Source of the DNA: Blastococcus sp.
GTDB taxonomy: Bacteria > Actinomycetota > Actinomycetes > Mycobacteriales > Geodermatophilaceae
Direction of reading: 5' to 3'
Length of the DNA stretch: 64,000 bases
NCBI GenBank assembly: GCA_025465355.1
Contig: JAODNN010000106.1
Location: 17,783 to 81,782, forward strand
The translations under genes and the position numbers were made by a program. Each line of letters begins with the position of its first letter. Positions within the stretch are counted from its first letter, which is position 1. Of this stretch, positions 35,693-44,110 are shown piece by piece. Below the pieces are notes generated by a model that saw nothing but the letters and a program-made list of their open reading frames with translations, was not told where the DNA came from and did not search any database.

Positions 35693-36916
35693 TCAGGCCG
35701 AGATCAGATCGTTCGGGTTGAGGATGTACTTGCGGGCTGCGCCCTTGTCGAACTCCTCGTAGCCGCGCGGCGCCTCGTCCAACCCGATGACCGTGGCGTT
35801 GACGTTCTTCGCGATCTGCACCCGGTCGTGCAGGATCGCCATCATCAACTGGCGGTTGTACTTCATCACCGGACACTGGCCGGTGTAGAAGGCGAGCGAC
35901 TTCGCCCAGCCCAGGCCCAGCCTGATCGACAGCGAGCCCACCCTCGCCGCCTCGTCGCCGGCGCCCGGGTCGCCGGTGACGTACAGGCCCGGGATGCCCA
36001 GCGCGCCACCGGCCCGGGTGATCTCCATCAGCGAGTTCAGCACGGTGGCCGGCTGCTCCTTCTGTGCGTCCGGCCCGTACCCGTGTGCCTCGAACCCGAC
36101 CGCGTCGACGCCGCAGTCGACCTCCGGCTCGCCGAGGATCTGCTCGATCTGGTCCCTCGGGTCTCCCTTCGAGACGTCGACCGTCTCGCACCCGAAGCTG
36201 CGGGCCTGGGCCAGCCGCTGCTCGTTGAGGTCGCCGACGATGACGACAGCCGCGCCGAGCAGCAATGCCGACGTCGCTGCTGCCAGTCCCACCGGGCCGG
36301 CGCCGGCGATGTAGACGGTCGACCCCGTCGTCACCCCGGCGGTGTAGCAGCCGTGGTAGCCGGTCGGGAAGATGTCCGACAGCATCGCCAGGTCCTGGAT
36401 CTTGGCCATCGCCTGGTCGCGGTCGGGGAACTTCAGACAGTTCCAGTCGGCGTAGGGAACCAGCACGTACTGCGCCTGGCCACCGGGCCAGCCGCCCATG
36501 TCGACGTAGCCGTACGCCGAGCCGGGACGGTCGGGGTTGACGTTGAGGCAGATGCCGGTCTTGCCCTCCTTGCAGTTGCGGCAGCGGCCACAGGAGATGT
36601 TGAACGGCACGCTCACGAGGTCGCCGACCTCGAGGAATTCGACGTCCGGCCCCTTCTCCGCGATCTCCCCGGTGATCTCGTGACCGAGCGTGAGGCCCTC
36701 GGGCGCCGTGGTCCGTCCGCGGACCATGTGCTGGTCACTACCGCAGATGTTGGTGGCGACGGTCCGAAGGATCACGCCGTGCGGGACCTTGCGGCCCACG
36801 TTGGCCGGGTTCACCCCGGGACCGTCGTGGAGTTCGAAATCCGGGTAGTCCAGGGCGTCGACCTCGACCTTCCCCGGTCCCATGTACCTGACGCCCCTGT
36901 TGCTGTTGCTGGCCAC
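35693..36916 (-). CDS. fdhA: Glutathione-independent formaldehyde dehydrogenase or dismutase
   Basis: 407 residues of the zinc alcohol dehydrogenase superfamily. Zinc ligands are in NICGSDQH (Cys), LGHE (His, Glu) and the structural set CGRCRNCKEGKTGIC; the cofactor motif is AGAGPVG. The full sequence, including SNRGVRYMGPGKVEVD, matches the Pseudomonas-type NAD-dependent formaldehyde dehydrogenase with tightly bound NAD. Close relatives are formaldehyde dismutases, and sequence alone does not separate the two. It is transcribed alone. Confidence 0.9.
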   Translation of the reverse strand: MASNSNRGVRYMGPGKVEVDALDYPDFELHDGPGVNPANVGRKVPHGVILRTVATNICGSDQHMVRGRTTAPEGLTLGHEITGEIAEKGPDVEFLEVGDLVSVPFNISCGRCRNCKEGKTGICLNVNPDRPGSAYGYVDMGGWPGGQAQYVLVPYADWNCLKFPDRDQAMAKIQDLAMLSDIFPTGYHGCYTAGVTTGSTVYIAGAGPVGLAAATSALLLGAAVVIVGDLNEQRLAQARSFGCETVDVSKGDPRDQIEQILGEPEVDCGVDAVGFEAHGYGPDAQKEQPATVLNSLMEITRAGGALGIPGLYVTGDPGAGDEAARVGSLSIRLGLGWAKSLAFYTGQCPVMKYNRQLMMAILHDRVQIAKNVNATVIGLDEAPRGYEEFDKGAARKYILNPNDLISA

Positions 36917-37241
36917 AGCGCCCTACCTCTCCCTCGTGACGTCCCGGGTAACGGGTCGTCCTCACGCCTGCTCCCCCGCGCCGATCGGCGCGGACGTCCT
37001 GTTCACCGGCCCGGCCCCCGCGGCTCCCCTGGCGTGCCCGCGGCCTCGGTCACGAGGCAACGGGGGAATGGCCTCGGTCACGAGGCGACGGGGAAGGCGC
37101 GCGTCCATTCGGCCTCCGGGGCTCGGAACGTCACAGTCCGGAACGGTGTGGATCCGGGGTAGCCCTGGCCGCACGCCTGCGTCAATACCTGGACCCACCG
37201 GTCGGCCGGTCACGGCCTGTAGACACGTACGGTGGTCCGTC
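36917..37241. other. Intergenic region with a direct repeat
   Basis: No gene is seen between the divergent fdhA and yaaA. The region holds a near-perfect direct repeat of 28 bases (37042-37069 and 37070-37097) and a TACGGT box at 37228-37233, eight bases before the yaaA GTG. Confidence 0.45.
37042..37097. repeat. 28-bp direct repeat, two tandem copies
   Basis: Both units read GGCCTCGGTCACGAGGC followed by (A/G)ACGGGG. Each unit carries an internal palindrome, GCCTCGGTCACGAGGC. It lies in the promoter region of fdhA or yaaA. Confidence 0.6.
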
Positions 37242-37988
37242 GTGCTCGTGCTGTTGCCGCCGTCGGAGACCAAGCACCCCGGTGGGGACGGCGAGCCGCT
37301 CGACCTCGCGGCGCTCAGCGCGCCGGAACTGACGCCTGTCCGCGCGGAGCTCGTCGAGGCGCTGGTCACGCTCGCCCAGGACGTCCCCGCCGCACGGACC
37401 GCCCTCGGCCTGTCGCCGCAGCAGGACGACGAGATCGCCCGGAACGCCGCGCTGTGGACCAGTGGCACGCTGCCGGCACTGCAGCGCTACACCGGCGTCC
37501 TCTACGACGCCCTCGACGTCCGGTCCATGACGCGGGCGCAGCGGTCGCGGGCGGGACGGCGGCTGGCCGTCGGTTCGGCGCTGTTCGGCGTCGTCCACGG
37601 CGAGGACCCGATCCCGGCCTACCGGCTGTCGGCCGGCTCGGCGCTGCCCGGGCTGCCGACCTTGCGCGCGCTCTGGAAGCCGGTCCTCTCCCCCGTCCTC
37701 GGCGCCCGCGACGGGCTTGTCGTCGATCTGCGGAGCAGCTCCTACGCGGCACTCGCACCCGTCCCCGGCGCGGTGACGGTGCAGGTCCTGAGCCAGCGGC
37801 CGGACGGCACGAGGGCCGTCGTCAGCCACTTCAACAAGGCGCACAAGGGCCGTCTCGCCCGGCTCCTGGCCACCACCACGGCCGAGCCGGACGGCGTCGT
37901 CCGGCTGCGGGCCCTGCTGCGGCGGGCGGGGTTGCACGTGGAACATGACGGCGGCGCGGCGCTCACCCTCGTCGTCCCCGCCGCCTGA
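37242..37988 (+). CDS. yaaA: YaaA family peroxide stress protein
   Basis: 248 residues of the DUF328/YaaA family, which limits damage from intracellular iron and peroxide in other bacteria. Features are the N-terminal LVLLPPSETKHPGG, DEIARNAALWTSGTLPALQRYTGVLYDAL, YRLSAGSALPGLPTLRALWKP and VVSHFNKAHKGRLARLLA. The start is the GTG at 37242, apparently leaderless. Confidence 0.9.
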   Translation: MLVLLPPSETKHPGGDGEPLDLAALSAPELTPVRAELVEALVTLAQDVPAARTALGLSPQQDDEIARNAALWTSGTLPALQRYTGVLYDALDVRSMTRAQRSRAGRRLAVGSALFGVVHGEDPIPAYRLSAGSALPGLPTLRALWKPVLSPVLGARDGLVVDLRSSSYAALAPVPGAVTVQVLSQRPDGTRAVVSHFNKAHKGRLARLLATTTAEPDGVVRLRALLRRAGLHVEHDGGAALTLVVPAA

Positions 37989-38121
37989 TGGCAGGACTCA
38001 CGGTCCTGGTTGGTTGCACGCGACCGAGTTGCCATGACATAACTTCCGTCGACGGTGCCGGCTCGAACAACGCGGCGGGCACCTGCGCACCCCGGCATCG
38101 ACGCCGGACAGAAGGGCTTTG

Positions 38122-40725
38122 GTGAACGACTCCCCCGACCGGCCGATCGTCGGCGACCCCGAGGGCGCCGAGCGTTCGGTCGCCGCGCTGCGCACCGACC
38201 CCGAGCGGTTGCGGCAGACCCGCCGGCTCCTCCCGCGGGACGGGGAGACCGTGGCGCTCGACCGGCTGGCCATCCTCGCGTCGCGGCTGCTCGGCACGTC
38301 CGCCGCCCAGGTGTGGCTGCTGGACGACGTGCCGGTCATCGCCGGGGCGTCCGGACCGGCGGAGGGGGCGGTCGGCGAGGTCAGCCCGCTGAACGAGTTG
38401 TGCACGGTGACCGCCACCGGCGGCGGGCCGCTGGTCCTCCCCGACGCACCGGCCGACCCGCGGGTCCGGGAATTGCCGTCGGTGCGGTCCGGCACGGTCG
38501 GGTCGTACCTCGGCATGCCCCTCGCCGGCAACGGCGGGACGACGATCGGTGTCTTCTGCGTCTTCGACCCGGAACCGCGCGACTGGTCCGATTCCGAGGT
38601 CGCGACGCTGCGCCAGCTGGCCGTCTCGGTGGTCACCGAGCTCGAGTTGTCCGCGCTGGTCCGGGAGTACGAGAACGACCGCATTCGCTGGGGCCTCGCG
38701 ATCGACGCCGCGGGGATCGGCACGTTCGACTGGGATCTCGTCGGTGGCCGGCTGAGCTGGGACGACCGGGTGCTCGCCATGTTCGGCTACGACGGCGACA
38801 CGTTCGACCAGAGCATCGCGGCGTTCACCGCCCGCCTCCACCCCGACGACCGGGCCCGGGTGGCCGACATCCTGCAGAACTGCATCACGACCTGTGGTGA
38901 GTACGACGCCGAGTATCGCGTGGTACGCCCGGACGGCGAGACCCGTTGGGTCCAGGCCCGCGGGCGAGCGGTGGCCGGCGAGGACGGCACCGCCGTGCGC
39001 CTCCTGGGCGCTGCCCTCGACACGACCGCTGTACGCGCCGGCGAGACCCGCGTGACCCGCGTGCTCGAGGCGATGCCCGCCGGTTTCTACAGCCTGGACC
39101 GCGACTGGCGGTTCACCCACGTCAACGCCGAGGCCGAACGGCTCCTCGGGACCCGTCGGGAGGAGCTGCTCGGCCGGGTGCTGTGGAAGGCCTTCCCGGC
39201 CGCCCTCAACAGCATCTTCGAGGAGAGCTTCCGCACCGCTGTACGCACCGGCCTGCCGGTCTCCTTCGACGCGTACTACCCCGCACCGCTGGACGGCTGG
39301 TACGAGCTGCGGGCGTGGCCCAGCCCCGACGGGTTGTCGGTCTACTTCCTCGAGGTCACGGAGCGCCGGCGCGTCCAGGTGCAGGCTGAGCGCTCGGCCC
39401 GGCGGTTGGCCCTGCTCGCCCAGGTGAGCGCCGAGATGGCCGGCACGCTCGACGCGCGGCGGGCGACCGGGCGGCTGCCCAGCGTCGTCGTCCCGGCGCT
39501 CGCCGACTTCTGCATCGTCACGCTGATGGATCCCGACGGCCGGCCGCGGGATATCGCGTCCGGGCATGCCGATCCGGCGGCCCGGCCGCTGCTCGAGCGC
39601 TACTCCGCCGTGCGCATGGACGCCCTGCCGGCGACGAGTCCGGTCGGCCGCGCCCTGGCCACCGGGGAGGCGGTGCGGGCGCGCGGCGCCGCCATCGGTG
39701 AGCTGATGAACCCGGGCGAGGCGCGCGAGCTGTTCGCCCTGCTCGCGCCGGAGTCCGTGGCGGTGCTTCCGCTGCGCGGGCGGGGGCGGACGCTCGGACT
39801 GCTGACCCTGTACTTCGGAGTGGGCCGGGCCATCGAGGCCGAGGACCTGGCGACAGCACAGGACGTCGCCGACCGGGCCGGGCTCGCGCTCGACAACGCC
39901 CGCCTCTACAGCGCTCAGCAGCAGTTGGCCGAGGGCCTCCAGCGCAGCCTGCTCACCGAGCCGCCCGAGCCCGATCACGCCGAGGTCGCCGTCCGGTACG
40001 TTCCGGCGGCGGAGGCGGCCCGGGTCGGCGGGGACTGGTATGACGCCTTCATGCAGCCCGGCGGCAGCACGATGCTGGTGATCGGTGACGTCGTCGGCCA
40101 CGACACCGAGGCGGCGGCGGCCATGGGTCAGCTGCGCGGGCTGCTGCGGGGGATCGCCACCTACAGCGACGCGGGTCCGGCGGAGGTGCTGCGCGGCCTG
40201 GACAGCTCGATGACCATCCTGCGGACGAACACGCTGGCCACCGCGGCCGTCGCCCGCTTCGAGCAGACCCCTGACGAACTCGACCGCGGGGTGACCCGCA
40301 TGCGGTGGGCCAACGCCGGCCACCTGCCGCCGCTGGTCATCAACCCCGACGGAAGCCTGGCCGAGCTGGCCTCCTGGCGCGGCGACCTTCTGCTGGGCGT
40401 CGATCCCGACGTCCGGCGCCGTGAGTCGGTGGTCAGTCTCGACCGCGGATCGACGGTGCTGCTCTACACCGACGGGCTCATCGAGCGGCGGGACGCCGAC
40501 CTCGACCAGGGCATCGTGCGGCTGCGCGACGCGCTCATCGAGCTGGCGGACCGGCCGCTCGACGAGCTGCTGGACGAGTTGCTGGAGCGGCTCGTCGACG
40601 GCCGGCCCGAGGACGACGTCGCCCTGGTGGCCATCCGGCTGCACCGCCAGGACAGGCCACGGCCGGCCGAGGCGGGCCCGACCGAGGTGCCCCCCACCGT
40701 GCCGCCGGAGCGCCGTCCCGCCTGA
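38122..40725 (+). CDS. Multidomain sensor PP2C phosphatase (GAF-PAS-PAS-GAF-SpoIIE)
   Basis: 867 residues. In order: an N-terminal GAF (about 40-175, DGETVALDRLAILASRLLG), a PAS of the PAS_3 type (about 190-300, WGLAIDAAGIGTFDWDL...RLHPDDRA), a second PAS (about 310-430, EAMPAGFYSLDRDWRFTHVNAEAE), a second GAF (about 435-590) and a SpoIIE PP2C domain (about 610-840, VGGDWYDAF, VIGDVVGHDTEAAAAMGQLR, LYTDGLIERR, DDVALVAI). Such phosphatases dephosphorylate anti-anti-sigma factors in partner-switching stress pathways. The partner is unknown. Confidence 0.9.
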   Translation: MNDSPDRPIVGDPEGAERSVAALRTDPERLRQTRRLLPRDGETVALDRLAILASRLLGTSAAQVWLLDDVPVIAGASGPAEGAVGEVSPLNELCTVTATGGGPLVLPDAPADPRVRELPSVRSGTVGSYLGMPLAGNGGTTIGVFCVFDPEPRDWSDSEVATLRQLAVSVVTELELSALVREYENDRIRWGLAIDAAGIGTFDWDLVGGRLSWDDRVLAMFGYDGDTFDQSIAAFTARLHPDDRARVADILQNCITTCGEYDAEYRVVRPDGETRWVQARGRAVAGEDGTAVRLLGAALDTTAVRAGETRVTRVLEAMPAGFYSLDRDWRFTHVNAEAERLLGTRREELLGRVLWKAFPAALNSIFEESFRTAVRTGLPVSFDAYYPAPLDGWYELRAWPSPDGLSVYFLEVTERRRVQVQAERSARRLALLAQVSAEMAGTLDARRATGRLPSVVVPALADFCIVTLMDPDGRPRDIASGHADPAARPLLERYSAVRMDALPATSPVGRALATGEAVRARGAAIGELMNPGEARELFALLAPESVAVLPLRGRGRTLGLLTLYFGVGRAIEAEDLATAQDVADRAGLALDNARLYSAQQQLAEGLQRSLLTEPPEPDHAEVAVRYVPAAEAARVGGDWYDAFMQPGGSTMLVIGDVVGHDTEAAAAMGQLRGLLRGIATYSDAGPAEVLRGLDSSMTILRTNTLATAAVARFEQTPDELDRGVTRMRWANAGHLPPLVINPDGSLAELASWRGDLLLGVDPDVRRRESVVSLDRGSTVLLYTDGLIERRDADLDQGIVRLRDALIELADRPLDELLDELLERLVDGRPEDDVALVAIRLHRQDRPRPAEAGPTEVPPTVPPERRPA

Positions 40726-40783
40726 GAAAGGATCCCATCCTCCCCATCCTTCGCAGGCTCAGGACGGGACCCGGGACGGGGCC
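40726..40783. repeat. 3' element between convergent genes (degenerate repeat copy 3)
   Basis: The sequence after the phosphatase stop (GAAAGGATCCCATCCTCC, then TTCGCAGGCTCAGGAC) resembles the 10451 and 63865 elements in order and composition. It ends the phosphatase and DEAD-box transcripts and probably acts as a terminator. Confidence 0.4.
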
Positions 40784-42502
40784 TCAGGGGCGGTCGCGGC
40801 GGACCGTCGCCTTCCGGCCCTTGATCATCGTGGCCCGCAACGCGCGGACGACGTCGTCGGCCGCCGACTCGGGCACCTCGACGAGCGCGAACCGCTGGTG
40901 GATCTCGATGCTGCCGATGTCGCGGCCGCCGAGCTCGGTCTCCCCCGTGATCGCGCCCACGAGGTCGCCGGGCCGGATACCGGCGTCGCGGCCGGCGCCG
41001 ACGAAGAGCCGGGCCACCGGGCCGCCCGACGAACGCCCGCCGCGCCCCGCACCGCGCCCGTCCGCCGGACGGTTGGTGGGACGGCCGGCCCGGTCGGTGC
41101 GGTCCGGGCGATCGGGGCGGTCCGGGCGGAACCCGACCTGCGGGATCTCCTCGTCGTCGTCGGTGGCGCCGCCGGCCTCGTGGGCGAGCTTCACCGCCGC
41201 GAGCGCGACCTCGAACACGTCGAACTCGTCGGTGAGCGTCTCGACGACCACGCGGAACCGATCGAGATCCTCCTCGAGCAGGGTCTCCCGCAGCGCTGCG
41301 CGGGTGAGCTCCAGCCGGCGGGCCCGCAGGTCCGCGACCGTCGGCACCTTCTCGACGGTGATCGGCGCCCCCGCGACCCGCTCGATCGTCTTCAGCTGCC
41401 GGTGCTCCCGCGGCTCGGCCAGCGTGATGGCCACGCCCTCGCGTCCGGCGCGGCCCACCCGGCCGATGCGGTGCACGTAGGCCTCGGGCGCCGACGGGAC
41501 GTCGTAGTTGACGACGTGGGTCAGCTGGTCGATGTCCAGGCCGCGGGCGGCGACGTCGGTGGCGACGAGGAGGTCCGCCGTCCCGGCGCGCAGCCGGCCC
41601 ATCACGCGGTCGCGCTGCTCCTGGCTCATGCCGCCGTGCAGCGCCTCGGCCCGGTAACCGCGGCCGTTGAGCGTCTCGGTCAGCGTGTCGACCTCCTCGC
41701 GGGTGCGGCAGAACACGATCGCGGCGGTCGGCGCCTCGACGTCCAGGATCCGGCCGAGCGCGGCCGGTTTGGCCGCCCGCGGGACCACGTACGCCGTCTG
41801 CCGCACCCGGGGGGCCTCGCCGGGCTCGGTGCGCTCGCGGCCGAGGCTGATCCGCACCGGGTCGTTCAGGTGCCGACGGGCCAGGGAGTCCAGCCGACGC
41901 GGCATCGTCGCGGAGAACAGCACCGTCTGCCGCTTCTCCGGCGTCTCCTCGAGGATCGCCTCGAGATCCTCGGCGAAGCCCATGTCGAGCATCTCGTCGG
42001 CCTCGTCCAGGACGACGGTGGCGACCTCGCCCAGCTTCAGCGCGCCGCGGCCGACCAGGTCCAGCGCCCGGCCCGGGGTGGCGACGACGACGTCGACCCC
42101 GCTCTCGAGCGACCGCAGCTGCCGGACGATCGGCGCCCCGCCGTAGACCGGCAGCACGCGGGCGGCCAGCTCGCGGCCGTAGCGGTGCAGCGCCTCGGAC
42201 ACCTGGACGGCCAGCTCGCGGGTGGGCACCAGCACCAGCGCCGAGGGCGCCGACGTGCGGCGATCGGCGTCGAGCCGCTGCAGCACGGGCAGCGCGAAGG
42301 CGGCGGTCTTCCCTGTGCCGGTCGCGGCCTGCCCCAGGAGGTCGCGGCCGGCGACCAGCGGCGGGATGGCCTCGCGCTGGATCGGCGTGGGCTCCTCGTA
42401 GCCGAGGGCCGACAGGGCGGTCAGGAGCTCGGGCCGGAGCCCCAGGTCGTCGAAACTGCCCTCGGACGTGCCGCCGTCGCCAGACGTGCCTGTGTCGCTC
42501 AC
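40784..42502 (-). CDS. deaD: DEAD-box RNA helicase (CsdA/DeaD-like)
   Basis: 572 residues. Q motif GYEEPTPIQREAIPPL, Walker A ATGTGKTAA, DEAD in VVLDEADEMLD, SAT in LFSATMPRR, and the C-terminal motifs ARGLDIDQLTHV and HRIGRVGRAGREG. After a low-complexity Arg/Asp/Pro/Gly stretch (about 450-490) there is a DbpA-type RNA-binding domain (VARLFVGAGRDAGIRPGDLVGAI...FALVEVPESAADDVVRAL). It probably acts in ribosome assembly or cold adaptation. The start is the GTG at 42502. Confidence 0.93.
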   Translation of the reverse strand: MSDTGTSGDGGTSEGSFDDLGLRPELLTALSALGYEEPTPIQREAIPPLVAGRDLLGQAATGTGKTAAFALPVLQRLDADRRTSAPSALVLVPTRELAVQVSEALHRYGRELAARVLPVYGGAPIVRQLRSLESGVDVVVATPGRALDLVGRGALKLGEVATVVLDEADEMLDMGFAEDLEAILEETPEKRQTVLFSATMPRRLDSLARRHLNDPVRISLGRERTEPGEAPRVRQTAYVVPRAAKPAALGRILDVEAPTAAIVFCRTREEVDTLTETLNGRGYRAEALHGGMSQEQRDRVMGRLRAGTADLLVATDVAARGLDIDQLTHVVNYDVPSAPEAYVHRIGRVGRAGREGVAITLAEPREHRQLKTIERVAGAPITVEKVPTVADLRARRLELTRAALRETLLEEDLDRFRVVVETLTDEFDVFEVALAAVKLAHEAGGATDDDEEIPQVGFRPDRPDRPDRTDRAGRPTNRPADGRGAGRGGRSSGGPVARLFVGAGRDAGIRPGDLVGAITGETELGGRDIGSIEIHQRFALVEVPESAADDVVRALRATMIKGRKATVRRDRP

Positions 42503-42563
42503 CGCCCCATCGTTCCCCGGACGCCGTTGCGGGAGGCGGCCGGGGCCATGGGACCCTCGATCG

Positions 42564-43985
42564 GTGATCTCCGCGAACGACGACCTCTGCCTCCGGCCCG
42601 CCACCGAGCTCGCCGGGTTGCTGCGCACCCGCGAGATCTCGGCGCGCGAGCTGCTCGAGGCGCACCTGGACCGGATCGACCGGCTGAACCCGGGGATCAA
42701 CGCGGTCGTCACGCTCGACGCCGACGGCGCGCGGGCGGCCGCTGACGCCGCCGATGCGGCGCTGGCCGCCGGGCGCCCGGTCGGCCCGCTGCACGGCCTC
42801 CCGGTGGCGCACAAGGACAACCACGCCACTGCGGGGATGCGGACGACGTGGGGCTCACCGTTGCGCGCCGACACGGTGCCCACGGCCGACGATCTCGTCG
42901 TGGCCCGCTACAAGGCCGCCGGGGCGATCCGGGTCGGCAAGACGAACATCCCCGAGTTCGCGGCCGGCTCCCATACGTTCAACACGCTCTTCGGCGTGAC
43001 CCACAACCCCTACCGGCACGGGCGCTCCGCGGGCGGCTCGTCCGGTGGCGCCGCGGCTGCGCTGGCCGCGGGACTGGTGCCGCTGGCCGAGGGCACGGAC
43101 ATGGGCGGATCGCTGCGCAACCCGGCCGGCTTCTGCAACGTGGTCGGGCTGCGGCCCACACCGGGCCGGGTGCCGATCTGGCCGACGCCCCTGGGCTGGT
43201 CGCAGCTGTCGGTGGACGGTCCGATGGGACGGACGGTCGCCGACGTCGCGCTGCAGTTGTCGGTGCTCGCCGGGCCCGACCGCCGGGTACCGATCGCCCT
43301 GGACGACGACGGCGCCGCGTTCGCCGCCCCCCTGCCCACGTCGCTGGCCGGTCTGCGGGTGGCCTGGGCGCCGGACCTCGGCGGCCGGGTGGCCGTGGAT
43401 CCGGCGATCACGGCCGTACTGGCGTCGTCCGTGGGCGTCTTCGAGGAGCTCGGGGCGAAGGTCGAGGAGGACTGCCCGGACCTGTCGGACGCCGACGAGG
43501 TGTTCGGCACCCTGCGGGCCTGGCTGTTCGACGCCGGCTACAGCGAGCTCGCCAGGCAGCATCCGGACAAGGTGAAGGAATCGATCCGCTGGAACGCCGA
43601 GCTGGGCGCGAAGCTGTCCGGCTCGGACCTTGCCCGGGCGGAGATGCTGCACACGAAGCTCTACGAGCGGATGGTCGGGTTCTTCGACCGGTACGACGTC
43701 CTGCTCGCACCGACGACGCAGGTCCTGCCGTTCCCCGTGGAGCTGGAGTACCCGACCGAGATCGGCGGGGTGCCGCAGGACAACTACCTCGAGTGGATGC
43801 GCTCGTGCACGCTGATCTCGGCCACCGGCTGCCCCGCGCTGTCGGTGCCGGGCGGGTTCACGCCCGAGGGCCTGCCGGTCGGGCTGCAGATCATCGGGGC
43901 GCCCCGGGCCGACCGGCGGGTGCTCGAGGTCGGGCACGCCTTCGAGCAGGCCACCCGCTTCGGCGAGCGCCGACCCGCCCTCTGA
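42564..43985 (+). CDS. Amidase signature family hydrolase
   Basis: 473 residues. The Ser-Ser-Lys triad is visible: Lys in VAHKDNHATAG, Ser in GRSAGGSSGGAAAAL and the cis-Ser in GTDMGGSLRNPAG. The substrate may be an aryl or aliphatic amide; no neighbouring pathway narrows it. It is divergent from deaD with 61 bases between starts, and begins with GTG. Confidence 0.9.
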   Translation: MISANDDLCLRPATELAGLLRTREISARELLEAHLDRIDRLNPGINAVVTLDADGARAAADAADAALAAGRPVGPLHGLPVAHKDNHATAGMRTTWGSPLRADTVPTADDLVVARYKAAGAIRVGKTNIPEFAAGSHTFNTLFGVTHNPYRHGRSAGGSSGGAAAALAAGLVPLAEGTDMGGSLRNPAGFCNVVGLRPTPGRVPIWPTPLGWSQLSVDGPMGRTVADVALQLSVLAGPDRRVPIALDDDGAAFAAPLPTSLAGLRVAWAPDLGGRVAVDPAITAVLASSVGVFEELGAKVEEDCPDLSDADEVFGTLRAWLFDAGYSELARQHPDKVKESIRWNAELGAKLSGSDLARAEMLHTKLYERMVGFFDRYDVLLAPTTQVLPFPVELEYPTEIGGVPQDNYLEWMRSCTLISATGCPALSVPGGFTPEGLPVGLQIIGAPRADRRVLEVGHAFEQATRFGERRPAL

Positions 43986-43998
43986 CGCCTTCTACGAC

Positions 43999-44084
43999 TC
44001 TCTAGGGCAGCGGCTAGAGAACTCGATAAGCGCCGAGATCGACGAACTGGTGGCCATCAGTCGCTGATCGCCACGAGTTCGTCG
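43999..44084. terminator. Two inverted repeats between convergent genes
   Basis: First, TCTCTAG (43999-44005) pairs with CTAGAGA (44014-44020). Second, a 45-base near-perfect palindrome at 44040-44084 (CGACGAACT...AGTTCGTCG) has arms of about 20 bases with two mismatches. The second sits where the amidase and glutamate dehydrogenase genes converge. Like the 8066 element it may be an interspersed palindrome. Confidence 0.5.
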
Positions 44085-44110
44085 CATTCGCCGGCGAAGC
44101 GCAACCAGCC

